Assembly: GCA_964644845.1 (NCBI GenBank)
Contig: CAZXXS010000109.1
Coordinates: 1 to 64,000, forward strand
Direction of reading: 5' to 3'
DNA length: 64,000 bases
Source: Geothermovivens sp964644845
Lineage (GTDB): Bacteria; Zhuqueibacterota; Zhuqueibacteria; Oleimicrobiales; Geothermoviventaceae
Under the pieces are notes generated by a model. The model worked only from the letters and a program-made list of their open reading frames with translations, ran no database searches and was not told where the DNA came from. Below, piece by piece: positions 17,992-28,075 of the stretch. Every line of letters begins with the position of its first letter. Positions within the stretch are counted from its first letter, which is position 1. A program made the translations under genes and the position numbers.

Positions 17992-19104
17992 ATGTCAGGA
18001 AAACTGGGTTCGGTGCTGTTCCTTTTGGTCTTGCTCGTCGGCACCAGCGCTGCAGTACCAGCTGAGGAGAACCTGCAAGAAACGTCCGCACAGGCTGGTC
18101 CCGGCGAACTGGAACAAGCGAGTCCACAGGGCGAAGAAGTCACGCTGCGTTTCAAGTCCGGCCAAGCCGCGCACTGCTGGCTAACAGCGGTTCACGGCGA
18201 CTCGGTCCTCTGCTCCACACAGAACGGAACGGTGGTCACCTACCCGGTTGACAGTCTCTCCGCCGTCTACCTTGTCCGGCACGGTTCACTCAAGCGCCCT
18301 GCCATTTCGGCTGCGGTGGCAGGTTTCGCAGGTGCGCTGATCGGCTTCATGCAGGGCGACGACCCACCCGGCTGGTTCAGCATGACAGCTGAACAAAAAG
18401 CCACTTTGCTCGGTGTGGGTGCCGCAACGCTCGCTTTCGAGACCGTCGGAATCTACGAGCTCACCCGGGCCACGGACGTGCGTGTTCCCCTCGCGTACCG
18501 GAGTCTTCCGGAGAAACGCGCGATTCTCACTCGGGTGACCAGCGGGACTTACCGCCCGCCGCGGCCTGTGGAGTCCGTCGTCTTGGTACGCCTCCTCAAA
18601 CTCAGCGACGAGGGCATGACGCCAGGCGTTGAAATCCGCTTGCAGTCCCCGGTTTTCAAGCCCACGTCCGGCCTGGGCATTGTCGTCTGCAAAACCCGTT
18701 GGTCCCCAATCGGACGCTACGGTGTCTCCTACACGTACGACAGCAATGTCGGAAAGGAAAAGTACCGAATCTCTTACTCGGGGCCCTACTTCTTCCTCTC
18801 CGGGCACAGGGACCGCCAGCTCATTCCGTGGCTTTCGATCGGCGCGTGTTTCGGAACCTACCATCACTGGGTCTACTGGCGGTACCACAGCCTCGACCCA
18901 GAAACCGGCGTAGAGCAGATCTGGATCGACACCCACGAATCTACCGATTCTTTCTTCGCGCTGGATTACCAGGCGGGAGTCAGTTTGCCGCTTCGCCCGT
19001 GGCTGCTGGCAAACGTAAGCGTAGGCCTGATGCTGGGCATTCCCACGGGTGACGGAGCGCCCTACACGGTGGCCGCCGGACTTCAGGCTCGCTTGCCGTT
19101 GTGA
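17992..19104 (+). CDS. Exported protein with possible outer-membrane beta-barrel part
   Basis: A 370-residue protein of unrecognised family. ATG 17992 lies eight bases after GGAGGG; a TTG 18 bp upstream is rejected. Residues 1-25 are a signal peptide. Around 55-95 there is a small domain rich in beta strands (TLRFKSGQAAHCWLTAVHGDSVLC), resembling the short SH3-like module often found before barrel proteins. A hydrophobic Gly/Ala segment lies at 100-150, and the C-terminal half alternates aromatic strands and ends in LQARLPL, as in outer-membrane barrels. Downstream of the DUF4846 gene and probably co-transcribed. Barrel topology is inference. Confidence 0.72.
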   Translation: MSGKLGSVLFLLVLLVGTSAAVPAEENLQETSAQAGPGELEQASPQGEEVTLRFKSGQAAHCWLTAVHGDSVLCSTQNGTVVTYPVDSLSAVYLVRHGSLKRPAISAAVAGFAGALIGFMQGDDPPGWFSMTAEQKATLLGVGAATLAFETVGIYELTRATDVRVPLAYRSLPEKRAILTRVTSGTYRPPRPVESVVLVRLLKLSDEGMTPGVEIRLQSPVFKPTSGLGIVVCKTRWSPIGRYGVSYTYDSNVGKEKYRISYSGPYFFLSGHRDRQLIPWLSIGACFGTYHHWVYWRYHSLDPETGVEQIWIDTHESTDSFFALDYQAGVSLPLRPWLLANVSVGLMLGIPTGDGAPYTVAAGLQARLPL

Positions 19105-19156
19105 GACTTACAGCCTGGCAAGATGCTAAACACGCAGTGGACAACCACGGAGGCAA

Positions 19157-19378
19157 ATGACCGTGTCGGCTAACAGACGGAAACTGCTCTGGCAAATCCC
19201 CCTGACCATTCTGGTGTGCGTGGTCGCCAGTCTCGGCGGCGTATGGCTTGTCAGTCGTGCACTGGGTTTCGACATGAACCCCTCGGTCGTCGCCATACTG
19301 AGCGCTGTGCTGAGCGCCGTCGCGATCGGCCAGGAGCTGCGCAGCAAGTCGAAAACAAACGCGAACCCCGCGATCTGA
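19157..19378 (+). CDS. Small two-helix membrane protein
   Basis: 73 residues with two predicted transmembrane helices (about 12-35 and 41-60) and a basic tail. GGAGG lies just upstream of ATG 19157; GTG 19163, six bases in, has better spacing and could be the true start. The gene follows the barrel-like protein by 52 bp. No family recognised. Confidence 0.6.
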   Translation: MTVSANRRKLLWQIPLTILVCVVASLGGVWLVSRALGFDMNPSVVAILSAVLSAVAIGQELRSKSKTNANPAI

Positions 19379-19670
19379 ACGCGCCTACGGACGGGAAACC
19401 GAGCGTTTGCCCGAAAGACCAGCGCGTGGCTTCCCGAGCCGGTCGTCGGACGATCCAGCGCGCGGGTTTGCCCAGAAGCTTCAGCCAGCCCGGGGTCGTT
19501 GCTCCCTCGCCTGGGGCCAGGTGTTGAACCTGCGGACTGAGTACGGACGCCACCAGCCCAGACATGCCAAAGTCCAGGGTGCTGAGAACGGGCGCTTTCC
19601 AGCGCAGCTCTCAAACCGCCAAGCGAGCCTCGTAGCACGTCGCTCGGCCGGGGTGAGCCCACAACCGACC
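19379..19670. other. Intergenic region between convergent genes
   Basis: 292 bp with no supported gene and no clear terminator. Confidence 0.45.
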
Positions 19671-20030
19671 TCAGACACTACCGTCCTGCTTGACCTCTTT
19701 CACGGCCCTGGTGCCGAACCAGACGAGCAGAACCGGTAAGGCTACGTTTGCAAAGAAGACCCCACGCTCGACTCCTTCCAACCCTTGTAAACCGCGGATC
19801 GCCAGTTCGTAGAGGTGAATCCCGAGCCCAAAGAGGCCGGCAACAACAGCCGCTTGAAAGTGCCTTTTTCGCCAACAGAGCAGCAGCACAGATGCGTAGA
19901 ACAGCGCCGCAACAAACGGCCCGGAAAACTCTCTTTCAAAGCCCCAAAGGAAGTCGAGCGTCACCAGGAAAGCCAGCGTGCCGAGGACAAGTTTCCCCGA
20001 CAGGGAAGTAGAATATGCCCTTCTTGTCAT
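19671..20030 (-). CDS. Four-helix membrane protein of unknown function
   Basis: 119 residues with four hydrophobic segments (about 12-28, 36-52, 57-75, 88-107) and a short charged C-terminus. ATG 20030 follows AAGGA at five bases. The arrangement of short loops suggests a small integral membrane protein of the cytoplasmic membrane. No family recognised; neighbours give no clue. Confidence 0.7.
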   Translation of the reverse strand: MTRRAYSTSLSGKLVLGTLAFLVTLDFLWGFEREFSGPFVAALFYASVLLLCWRKRHFQAAVVAGLFGLGIHLYELAIRGLQGLEGVERGVFFANVALPVLLVWFGTRAVKEVKQDGSV

Positions 20031-20668
20031 TTTTCCTTGCCTTCAGCCGGAGTCGTTTCGCTGCTGCTCGAGACAGCAGAAACCAGTCTCGTTCCGCAGG
20101 TCCAGACGGCACACCTCAGAGGTTTTGCGTCGAGCCCGCTCTCGAAGTCCTTCTACCCGAAGCCTCTCCGCCAACAGCCGCCCGGTTCCGGGAAACCGCC
20201 GGTCCACATGGGTAGGTCACAACCGGCGTGCACTACGCCACCTCTCCTGACGGGTCGAGTGCTTTTTTGTGGCAGGACTGAGCACGCCAAACCCCTCACT
20301 TACCCCTGTCCCACAAGGAGCGCGTACCGGCTTACGCCGTAACGGCGCGGCTCCCCGCGTGGTTTTCTCAGCCCAACGCGTGCTGCTGCGAGCACACGCC
20401 TCCCCCGCGTGCGGCAACCACACGCGCCGCACGCTCGGCGAAAGTACCCAGGTTAAGCCCGTTTTGCTGATTCAGCCCACGACCCGAAAGCACGCGTTGT
20501 CGCCCGATTTTTCGCGCGCTCCGGCATTCCCCCTTCAAATCGGCCAGTTACGCGGCCTGCCTGCAGTCGCCCTTCCGCCACTGGAGGTCCGGGCTGGTCA
20601 ACGCTAACCTGGGCCCTCGCGACTCTGATTCAACTGTTCAGCTTTCCAGGTGCACCGTTGGCAAATCG
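20031..20668. other. Intergenic gap, no gene supported
   Basis: 638 bp. A partial inverted repeat (GTGCT/AGCAC) near 20380-20400 and GCACGCG-like repeats are visible. No gene or terminator can be supported. Confidence 0.45.
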
Positions 20669-23506
20669 CTACGGTTGCGCCCCACCGAAGTGCAGATCCG
20701 ACCGCTGCCGCTCGCGAAATCGTGGGTCACCGAGTTCGGGGCGATCCTGCTCAAGCCAGCGCATGGCGTCGTACGGGTTGTCCAGCTCGGCCGACTCGCG
20801 TAGCTTCTTCCAATTGAATCCGGGTGTCCCGGGACGCAACACCTTGTCAGCGTCGAAAATGCGTTTGTCCACGGGCCGCGCGGCGTACGGATCCAGCGTC
20901 GGTGTGTCCGTGAAACAGTCCGCGAGGTCCGTAGCCATGGCGTCGTACTGGTTCAAGAAAGGAAGCCCCAGGATCAGCTCGATGGTCTTGATGATGCTGC
21001 CAAAGCTCGCGTGCGTGTGTGAGACGTAGCCCGGTTTCACCCAGGGCGAAATCACCAGCAGAATGCTCCGGTGAGCGTCCACGTGGTCCACGCCGCTCTG
21101 CGGATCGTCTTCGGTCACGAAAATCGCTGTCTCTTTCCAGAACGGGCTGTGACTGATGATGTCCACCAGGCGACCGAGAGCCAGATCGTTGTCCGCCTGG
21201 TAGGAGGCGAAGAACGGGTAGCCGTCTTCGGGCCGTTCCCCCGAACCGTGATCGTTGGGCAGCATCATGGAAATGAACTGCGGGAAAGGCTCTTTGCCGC
21301 TCAGCCAGCGCTCACGGAACTCTTTCTCAAACATGTCGATCCGGAACTGGTCCGGCACCGACGTGTTGAACGTGGCAAAGAGTCTCGACGTGTGCTCGTA
21401 CAGTGGTCGCGGCATCGGGTAATTCACCGGCAAGCGGACGCCGGTGAACGGGAACTCGCGCTCCTCTTCAGCGCCAGCGAACTCGAAACCAATCCCGAAA
21501 TTGAAGAAGTTCACGTTGTTACGCTGCAGGTGCTCCCAAAGGCAGCCGGCCTGGTTGTAGTCTTCCGGGTACACAGCCCCCGAGGCCCCGACGAACGCAC
21601 GTCGTCCGGGGGCCGAGGAGAACAGTTTGAAGCGCCGCCTACCACCGTAAGCCGCGGCCGTACCCGTTTCAACCCAAACCCCGGGGTAAGTACCCACCAT
21701 CCAACGGTGCCCGTCGGCAGAGACGTCGGAATCGCAGTAGAAGTTGTCGCTTACGGCAAAACGTCGCGCAAGGGCGTGGTGGTTGGGCATGACGGTGACG
21801 TTTTCCACCACGCGCTTGCCGTCCCGGCTTTCTACGCGTCGGTTTTCACCAAAACGGGCGAGTTCCGGGATCCCATTCACCCCTTCCAGGTCACCGAACA
21901 CTTCGTCGAAGGTCCGATTTTCTTTGGTTACGTAAATCACGTGTTTGATCGGGCTGGCGCCTTTCTGCCCGGGCAAAAGCGGCACCGGATTGCGACGCCG
22001 TTCCGCCGGAAAATCCGACGCCCGTTTGATGACCACGTTGGCCCGTTTTACCACGCGCGTCATGTGCAGGAGAGCCCAGCGCGACGGCGTCTTGATCACC
22101 GACACCGTGCCTTTCATCAGGTTGCCGACGTACGTGCCCTCAGGACCCCGGTGGAAGTCTGGACCGGCATTCGGTCCGGAGCCGAAACCCTTGGCGTTGG
22201 CCACGTAGAGCGTCCTGCCGTCTTTGCTCACAATCACCTTGCTTGGGAACCAGCCCACCGGCACCAGACCGATCAGCCGATCGCGGTGCGTGTCGATCAC
22301 CCCCACCGCGTTGATGCCCGCCAACGCCACGTACACGCGCGACTGGTCCGGGCTCACGGCAAGACCAAAGGGGATGGCCCCGTTCAGTGTGGCCAGCTCA
22401 GGCCACGGTCGAATCGGGATGTCCCCGAGTCTCTGGTAGGTGGAACGGTCCAGCACTGTCACCAGATCGTTGTTGCTGTTGCTCACGTAGATTTTGTCGT
22501 CTGTGAGGGCAATCGCCGCCGGGCAACTGCCACCAACAGCAGGGTAACCGTTGATCATTCCACCCACCGGGATACCCGTCTTGATCTTGGCGATCACGTG
22601 TGGGTTCGAACCGGTCACACCGTCTACGACCCAGACGGAGAAGGACTCGGGTGCGTTCGGGTCACCAAGGCCTGGAACCCACTGGCCGTTCACGCGTTTG
22701 CCCTCCCACGCTTCGAGCGAAGGGTAGCCGAAGGCAGGAAAATGCAGCCCGGTTTCGTCCGGTCTGTCGGGATCGTACCCTTCGATCACGGAGTACTCGA
22801 ACATGCCGATGTTGGCTACGAAAGCGCGGTCCTTGTCCGGATCCAGCGCGAGCGCAAACGGGTAGCGTCCGGTTGGTACCACGGCAACGATCTTCTGGCT
22901 GCGGACGTCTAGCACGACGAGCCGGAAATTGGTCTGGTCCAAAACCAGAAGGTGGCGGCCGTCCGGCGCTAAGGTCAGGTCACCGGGGTAGCTGTCCTCG
23001 TACCTCCGGCCGCCAAAAGGCACGTTGAGATCAATCGTTCCCAGCTTCTCACCCTTCCGGGCGTCGAACACAAGCACCACACCATCCTCCCCCCCTCCAA
23101 CGTACAGGGTGTCGCCCGTGACGGAGAACGCCAGCCCCATGAAGAGCGCGTTCAGGACGTCCGGATCGGTGTTGGCCGTCGGCGGGACCTGCTGCACTTG
23201 CGGGCTGTCGCTCTGAATGTTGCGAATGAAGGAAAGCGAGAAAGGTCGCACACCGCTGTTGGCCGTCACCAGCGTGTTGCCGTCCGGGCTGAGGGCCATT
23301 CCGTAGGGGTGCGGTGCCACGGTGATTTGCCGCCCGGCCGGCCGCAGAACACGGCCGTTGGGAATCACCGTTTCGCCCTGCCGGTTGATGTGCGTCGGTC
23401 GCTGACCGGCAGGCGCCAGAAACACAACGTCGTTCGACGGCCCCTGGCTACAGGCTACCTGCAGGCCAAGGAGCGCCACTGCTACGAGGGCGAATCTTCG
23501 GTTCAT
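20669..23506 (-). CDS. Lipoprotein with beta-propeller repeats and a phosphoesterase domain
   Basis: A 945-residue exported protein. ATG 23506 lies seven bases after GGAGG; residues 1-19 form a signal peptide ending VAC, a probable lipoprotein site. Residues 60-480 contain YVTN-type propeller blades (repeated GMALSPDG, LYVGGGEDG, RAFVANIG, TLYVANAKG). Residues 525-870 are a phosphoesterase (PF04185-like) domain, beginning VIYVTKENRTFDEVFG and carrying EDDPQSGVDHVDAHRS; related domains include phospholipase C and acid phosphatases. Fusions of the two are known and thought to be surface hydrolases of phosphate esters; the substrate is unknown. A plausible promoter lies at 23608-23636. Confidence 0.88.
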   Translation of the reverse strand: MNRRFALVAVALLGLQVACSQGPSNDVVFLAPAGQRPTHINRQGETVIPNGRVLRPAGRQITVAPHPYGMALSPDGNTLVTANSGVRPFSLSFIRNIQSDSPQVQQVPPTANTDPDVLNALFMGLAFSVTGDTLYVGGGEDGVVLVFDARKGEKLGTIDLNVPFGGRRYEDSYPGDLTLAPDGRHLLVLDQTNFRLVVLDVRSQKIVAVVPTGRYPFALALDPDKDRAFVANIGMFEYSVIEGYDPDRPDETGLHFPAFGYPSLEAWEGKRVNGQWVPGLGDPNAPESFSVWVVDGVTGSNPHVIAKIKTGIPVGGMINGYPAVGGSCPAAIALTDDKIYVSNSNNDLVTVLDRSTYQRLGDIPIRPWPELATLNGAIPFGLAVSPDQSRVYVALAGINAVGVIDTHRDRLIGLVPVGWFPSKVIVSKDGRTLYVANAKGFGSGPNAGPDFHRGPEGTYVGNLMKGTVSVIKTPSRWALLHMTRVVKRANVVIKRASDFPAERRRNPVPLLPGQKGASPIKHVIYVTKENRTFDEVFGDLEGVNGIPELARFGENRRVESRDGKRVVENVTVMPNHHALARRFAVSDNFYCDSDVSADGHRWMVGTYPGVWVETGTAAAYGGRRRFKLFSSAPGRRAFVGASGAVYPEDYNQAGCLWEHLQRNNVNFFNFGIGFEFAGAEEEREFPFTGVRLPVNYPMPRPLYEHTSRLFATFNTSVPDQFRIDMFEKEFRERWLSGKEPFPQFISMMLPNDHGSGERPEDGYPFFASYQADNDLALGRLVDIISHSPFWKETAIFVTEDDPQSGVDHVDAHRSILLVISPWVKPGYVSHTHASFGSIIKTIELILGLPFLNQYDAMATDLADCFTDTPTLDPYAARPVDKRIFDADKVLRPGTPGFNWKKLRESAELDNPYDAMRWLEQDRPELGDPRFRERQRSDLHFGGAQP

Positions 23507-23607
23507 GGCTCATCCTCCGCGTTTGCACCGAACGGGACGCGCCGCGAACGTGCTCACGGCGCAGAGTCCGAGAGTTTTGTCACCCGTCCCGCAACCCCAC
23601 TCACCAC

Positions 23608-23636
23608 ATTTTTCTTCAGACTTTCCACTTCTCCAA
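23608..23636 (-). promoter_or_regulatory. Possible promoter for the propeller/phosphoesterase gene
   Basis: On the minus strand TTGGAG (23636-23631), 17 bp, AAAAAT (23613-23608). The -10 lacks the first T, so it is weaker than the others. The leader would be about 95 nt. Confidence 0.4.
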
Positions 23637-23916
23637 GTCGTCTTCCCGGCGGATTCCACTCGGCGAGGCCCCCGCCTGGACCTACAGCAAGAAATCGTGC
23701 ACGTGGCGTGACGTTCCGTGACTGGCCCCAGCACCGGCAAGCAGCGATCAACCCACGACAAAGCTGCTCAGGTCCGTTGCATCTGGAGCGACCGGGTGCC
23801 CGGGACACCGGTTGCCTTCTGGTGCCAGCCGACGTTTAATCCTTCACACCGGGGAAACGATCCCGCCCTCCGTGTCGCACCGAACCACCTGTCCACACAC
23901 ACCCCTGGAGAAGGAC

Positions 23917-25542
23917 TCACAACCCGGCCTGGTACCGCTGCCGAAAGAGTTCCACAAAAGCCTGCGCGTCCTGTTCCACCTCGTCGGTGCTCCTTCGGTG
24001 TACTTGACCAAGAACCTGCGCCACTTGCCGCGCAGCGGTTTCGTCGAACCAGCCACGAAGGGCAAGACCAGTCCGTCGCAGCATCACGTCCTCAGTTCTC
24101 CAGGCCCCTTCTTGCTCTGCCGCAAAAAGCACCTCCGCGGTCAGGTCCGGAGCTCCCTCAACCAGCAGCTCCGCGCCCACGCCTTTGTCGCGCGCGAAGC
24201 GCAGAATCTCCACGGCCCGACTCCCGTACAGACTTAGCAGGTGGCCCTGCGAGGCAGGTGTCACGCCGAGCTCCTCCACCAGGCGCTCCCAGGCGTTTCG
24301 GTCCACTTCCCCGGCGCCCGGCAGCCGCAGCGACGCCGTTTCCGTCTGGCACTTCCTCCCAAGCGTCTTGCACGCGAGGCGCACCACCTTCCGACCGAGG
24401 TTTCGGTAAGTCGTCAGTTTGCCACCGATGACCGAAATGAGACCCTCCGGCGGCTCCTTCCTCGAGTGCCTCAGCACGATGGCTTTCCGCGTGACGGCGC
24501 CTTCGCGCTTGGCCTTGGTGTACGGCAGAGGCCGAATGCCCGCGTACGTGTAGACCAAGTGGGAGCGGTCGAGCCCGACGGTGTCAAGCAACTGGTTGGC
24601 TTCGGTCAGCAGGTAGTCGACTTCCTCACGCGTAGCGTGGACGCTGTCCGGCGACTCGTCCGTGCGAATGTCCGTTGTGCCAATCAGCCAGAAACCTTCC
24701 CAGGGGATCGTGAAGAACGGACGTCCGTCGCTCACAGCAGGGGCGTAGACCGCCTGCTCGGGCAGTGGCCCTTCGGGCCGTAGCACAATGTGCGTCCCCC
24801 GTGTACCACCGATCCGGCGCGGCCCGTCCACACCGGCCAAACCAAGAACCCGGTCCACCCAGGGCCCCGAGGCATTCACAAAGAGCCGCCCGCTCACCAC
24901 AGCGGTGTGGCCTGTCAGCACGTCCTTCACTTCCACGGCACGCACACGCCCACCGGCGACGTCAAACCCAGTCACCTCAGCGTAGTTGACGGCCTTCCCT
25001 CCGCGTGCAACACCATCCAGAACGTTTTCCAGGACCAGTCTTTCCGGGTAAGGGACCTGACAATCGGCGTACTCAAACGCGAAACGCAGTCCCTCGCGTC
25101 GGAGGGCACCGTGTTCCAGCTGTGCACGTTCTGGCGCCAGCCAGCGGTGGTGCGGCAAACTCTTGCCAAGTGAAAGTACGTCGTACAAAATCATGCCGAG
25201 CCCCACCTCCAGTGCCCCGTGCCGCCGCCCCCGGTAGATTGGGAAAAGAAGCCGAAGCGGGTGGACCAGGTGCCCAGCCGTGTGCAACAGAATTTCGCGT
25301 TCCCGGAGCGACTCGCGCACGAGGCCAAATTCCAGGTACTCCAGGTAGCGCAGACCGCCGTGGATGAGCTTGGTGGAACCCGACGAAGTGCCGCGGGCGA
25401 AATCACCTTTTTCGAGAAGAAGCGCACGAAGGCCGTTCACACAGGCATCCCGGAAGATGCCCGCCCCGTTGATGCCCCCACCAATCACCACCAGATCGTA
25501 CTCGTGTTGTGCGATCGATCCAAAGTCTCGGGTTATTTCCAA
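23917..25542 (-). CDS. glpD: Aerobic glycerol-3-phosphate dehydrogenase
   Basis: A 541-residue FAD-dependent enzyme that oxidises glycerol 3-phosphate to dihydroxyacetone phosphate and passes electrons to quinone at the inner membrane face. The dinucleotide motif VVIGGGINGAG is at about 18-28, followed by TSSGSTKLIHGGLRYLE (residues 52-68) and later GTRGTHIV, IGTTDIRTDE and VIGGKLTTYRNLGRK, all diagnostic for GlpD/GlpA. Length is as expected. The start appears to be TTG 25542; GAGGG is 13 bases upstream, so the exact start is uncertain. It stands alone, without glpK or glpF nearby. Confidence 0.93.
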   Translation of the reverse strand: MEITRDFGSIAQHEYDLVVIGGGINGAGIFRDACVNGLRALLLEKGDFARGTSSGSTKLIHGGLRYLEYLEFGLVRESLREREILLHTAGHLVHPLRLLFPIYRGRRHGALEVGLGMILYDVLSLGKSLPHHRWLAPERAQLEHGALRREGLRFAFEYADCQVPYPERLVLENVLDGVARGGKAVNYAEVTGFDVAGGRVRAVEVKDVLTGHTAVVSGRLFVNASGPWVDRVLGLAGVDGPRRIGGTRGTHIVLRPEGPLPEQAVYAPAVSDGRPFFTIPWEGFWLIGTTDIRTDESPDSVHATREEVDYLLTEANQLLDTVGLDRSHLVYTYAGIRPLPYTKAKREGAVTRKAIVLRHSRKEPPEGLISVIGGKLTTYRNLGRKVVRLACKTLGRKCQTETASLRLPGAGEVDRNAWERLVEELGVTPASQGHLLSLYGSRAVEILRFARDKGVGAELLVEGAPDLTAEVLFAAEQEGAWRTEDVMLRRTGLALRGWFDETAARQVAQVLGQVHRRSTDEVEQDAQAFVELFRQRYQAGL

Positions 25543-25891
25543 CGATGTTTCCGCCCTCTTTTGAGTGGTGAGTTACCGGCCAAAGTGGAAACCATCCGGT
25601 CACAGCTGTCGAGTTTACCTGGAAGTTGTCCCCCCGACGTCCGGTTCAAGCGGAACGCACCAGGCACCGCGAAGAACGTGCTTCAGCTCAGAGGCCAGAG
25701 CCGCCCCACCCGGCGGGTTAACATCCTGTGCGTCCGTCCAGGACTGGTCCCGTTTTCCTGCGGAACCACCACGCGCCGGCTTTGGACCAGGTCACCACAC
25801 CGGGCAGTAACAGCCTACCGCGTTTGATCGCTCCTTACCCGCAGACAGAACGAAGGTTGGTGCCTTTCTGCCCTGTTCTCCGGGAGTTCCG
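25543..25891. other. Intergenic region, no gene supported
   Basis: 349 bp between glpD and the HAD gene, both on the minus strand. No clear promoter for glpD or terminator for the HAD gene was found. Confidence 0.4.
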
Positions 25892-26713
25892 TCACAACCA
25901 CTGCACAAGATCCCCGACGGAGTCGACAACCAGGTCGGGTTTCCACCGCGAGGTAGCCACATCCTCGAGGCGAGCTTCACCGGTTAGCACCAAAACCGAC
26001 GTCATGCCAAAAGTCGCAGCCATCCGGATGTCCGTCGTGAGCCTGTCGCCAACCAGAATCAGCTGCTGTTTCGGCAATCCGAGCCGCCTCAGTACGCCCT
26101 GCAGCATCGTGCGGTTTGGTTTGCCGATCACCTTAGGTCGTCTTCCCGTTGCTGCGCGAAGCATGGCAATCATGGCGCCGGCGTCGACAAGCCACTCGCC
26201 GTTCTCGAGGGGACAGTTCAGGTCAGCGTGCGTCGCCACAAAGGGCACACCACGACGGAGCCAGTAAGCGGCCCTGTCGACCTTCGCGTACGTCAGTGTT
26301 TTGTCGAACCCCAGCACCACCCAGTCCGGCCGATCTTCGAAGACAAGCTCAAAGCCGGCCTCGACAAACTGTTTTTCCAGGCTTGGCGTCCCCAGCAGGA
26401 AAACCCGATTTCCGGAATCCAGGCTTTTCAGGTAATCGATCGTGGCATCCCCCGACGTGTAGACATCCGACTCGCTGACCTCCAGCCCAGCCCGCTGCAG
26501 CTTGGTCGCGTACTCTGCGCCTCTCGAAGAAGAGTTGTTGGTCAAAAATAACAGCCGTCGCCCCGAAACCCGTACCCGGTGAATGAACTCCCCCGTTTGC
26601 GGGAAAACGTACGCCCCAGCGAAGAGGGTACCGTCCAAATCGGAAACAACGGCGTGCGCGTTTCGGATTCTCTCCACAGCATCGGGATTTCGAAACCAGC
26701 GAGCAGCAGACAA
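25892..26713 (-). CDS. HAD-superfamily (class IIA, NagD-like) phosphatase
   Basis: A 273-residue haloacid dehalogenase-like hydrolase. The catalytic motif SDLDGTLF holds Asp25 and Asp27; motif II is FLTNNSS, and the C-terminal PKVIGKPNRTM and ILVGDRLTTDIRMA segments are motifs III and IV. The alpha/beta cap between motifs II and III puts it with NagD, phosphoglycolate or p-nitrophenyl phosphatases. The start is taken as TTG 26713, nine bases after GGAGAAGG; longer versions add an unconserved leader. A promoter with good spacing lies at 26897-26925. It follows glpD in orientation but the 349 bp gap argues against one transcript. Substrate unknown. Confidence 0.88.
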   Translation of the reverse strand: MSAARWFRNPDAVERIRNAHAVVSDLDGTLFAGAYVFPQTGEFIHRVRVSGRRLLFLTNNSSSRGAEYATKLQRAGLEVSESDVYTSGDATIDYLKSLDSGNRVFLLGTPSLEKQFVEAGFELVFEDRPDWVVLGFDKTLTYAKVDRAAYWLRRGVPFVATHADLNCPLENGEWLVDAGAMIAMLRAATGRRPKVIGKPNRTMLQGVLRRLGLPKQQLILVGDRLTTDIRMAATFGMTSVLVLTGEARLEDVATSRWKPDLVVDSVGDLVQWL

Positions 26714-26896
26714 AGTGCGGACCCTTCTCCGTGTCCAGTGTGTACTCCGTGGAGTCCGAACAGGACCCAAAGGGCAGCGGTTCCCCACGCAAAGGAACCC
26801 AACTCGAAGGAAACGTCGGAAGCTAACGTCGAAGCGAAACCTACCGGGCGGGAAGGTCTGCTCATTTCGGCGCAGCTTTCCTACCCGGCTCCACCA

Positions 26897-26925
26897 ATTT
26901 TACGAAAATGTGCCGAAAAAAACAA
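26897..26925 (-). promoter_or_regulatory. Sigma-70-type promoter upstream of the HAD phosphatase
   Basis: On the minus strand TTGTTT (26925-26920), 17 bp, TAAAAT (26902-26897). The leader would be about 177 nt. Confidence 0.5.
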
Positions 26926-27364
26926 GCCATCGGCACGCAGAGATGCCCGGCTTTTTCGCGCCACACTCTTCTGCGCTCCCGCGGCGACTTTGCCTCTACC
27001 GAAACACAACGCAGTGGCCAAAACACAGGCCGACACAGAACCCCACATCTCCGACGCGGACTCGCAGGCGGTAAGCAAACCCGGTTCGGAAAAGCGCTCG
27101 GGAACAAATCGAGAAACTGACCGGAACGTTCGTTTACCAACGCTCTGGCGCAGGCAAATGCGCCCTTTCGTCGCTCCCAGGAGAAAAGACAGCGGCTTGA
27201 CGCGTCCGTGTCGCCACCGTGTGACCTACAACACACCAATTTGCAAAAATCCTGTAACTTCTACGGCTTAGCAGTCTCTAACGGGACAAGTTGAGTGGTG
27301 CAGTGTGCCCGGGGATTACCGCGTGCACGCTGAGCAGAAAGAGGAAACAGTCACGGAGGAACAA
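26926..27364. other. Intergenic gap, no gene supported
   Basis: Between the divergent HAD and DUF4332 genes. A TTGACG near 27196 lacks a good -10. No other signal recognised. Confidence 0.4.
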
Positions 27365-27769
27365 ATGGCAGCACTGACACAAGTCGAAGGCATTGGAGAA
27401 ACCTACGCCGAAAAGCTGAAAGCCGCTGGAGTTGCGACGACCGAACAACTCCTTGAAAAAGGCTCCACCCGCGCTGGTCGGAAAGAAATCGCTGAAAAAT
27501 CCGGAATCAGCGAGACACAAGTGCTGAAATGGGTCAACCACGTGGATTTGTTCCGCGTCAAAGGCGTCGGTGAAGAGTACGCCGATTTGCTCGAGGCTGC
27601 CGGGGTCGACACAGTGCCTGAACTGGCCCAGCGGAACCCACAGAACCTCTACGACAAGCTTGTTGAGGTAAACAACCAGAAAAAGCTGGTCCGCCAGCTA
27701 CCGACTCTCAAACAGGTCGAGAGCTGGGTCGCCCAAGCCAAAGAGCTGCCGAGAGTGATTCAGTACTGA
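27365..27769 (+). CDS. DUF4332 helix-hairpin-helix protein
   Basis: 134 residues made of two tandem helix-hairpin-helix units: VEGIGETYAEKLKAAGV (residues 7-23) and VKGVGEEYADLLEAAGVDT (about 66-84), each followed by a Leu-rich helix. This is the DUF4332 pattern, related to HhH motifs that bind DNA non-specifically. ATG 27365 lies five bases after GGAGG; a longer frame upstream has no ribosome site. It is transcribed alone and ends at a strong terminator. A nucleoid or repair accessory role is inferred from the fold only. Confidence 0.88.
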   Translation: MAALTQVEGIGETYAEKLKAAGVATTEQLLEKGSTRAGRKEIAEKSGISETQVLKWVNHVDLFRVKGVGEEYADLLEAAGVDTVPELAQRNPQNLYDKLVEVNNQKKLVRQLPTLKQVESWVAQAKELPRVIQY

Positions 27770-27814
27770 AGCGAGAAGGTGCGGTAGAGGGTAACCCGTT
27801 GGAAAATGTCGAGC

Positions 27815-27846
27815 AAAGGGAAGCAGCAACCGCTGTTTCCCTTTTT
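27815..27846 (+). terminator. Intrinsic terminator after the DUF4332 gene
   Basis: A 13 bp stem with one G-T wobble (AAAGGGAAGCAGC paired with GCTGTTTCCCTTT), a 4-base loop and a T-run. It lies 46 bp after the stop codon. Confidence 0.88.
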
Positions 27847-28075
27847 GCTTTTTGTGAGAAGCTGGTTGTCACCGTTTGCTCCGGTCGGAAGCGGCTAAAT
27901 CTACACCGCGGGCGCACGCGCAACGTGGCTCTTTCGGACGTGGATTTTCGCGAAGCGACGACTCACCGGGTCAAGAATCGGTGAACTTTCGTCCCACGAG
28001 TGCGATCAGCCGATTCATCCGGCGGAAATCAGTAGCGCCGGGTGCTCGTCTTACAAGGAAACTCGGAGTGTAAAC

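Noticed and set aside
21071..22912. 613-codon plus-strand open frame
   Set aside because: It lies wholly opposite the propeller/phosphoesterase gene, whose product has clear family motifs. The antisense frame shows no domain and is a GC-rich shadow.
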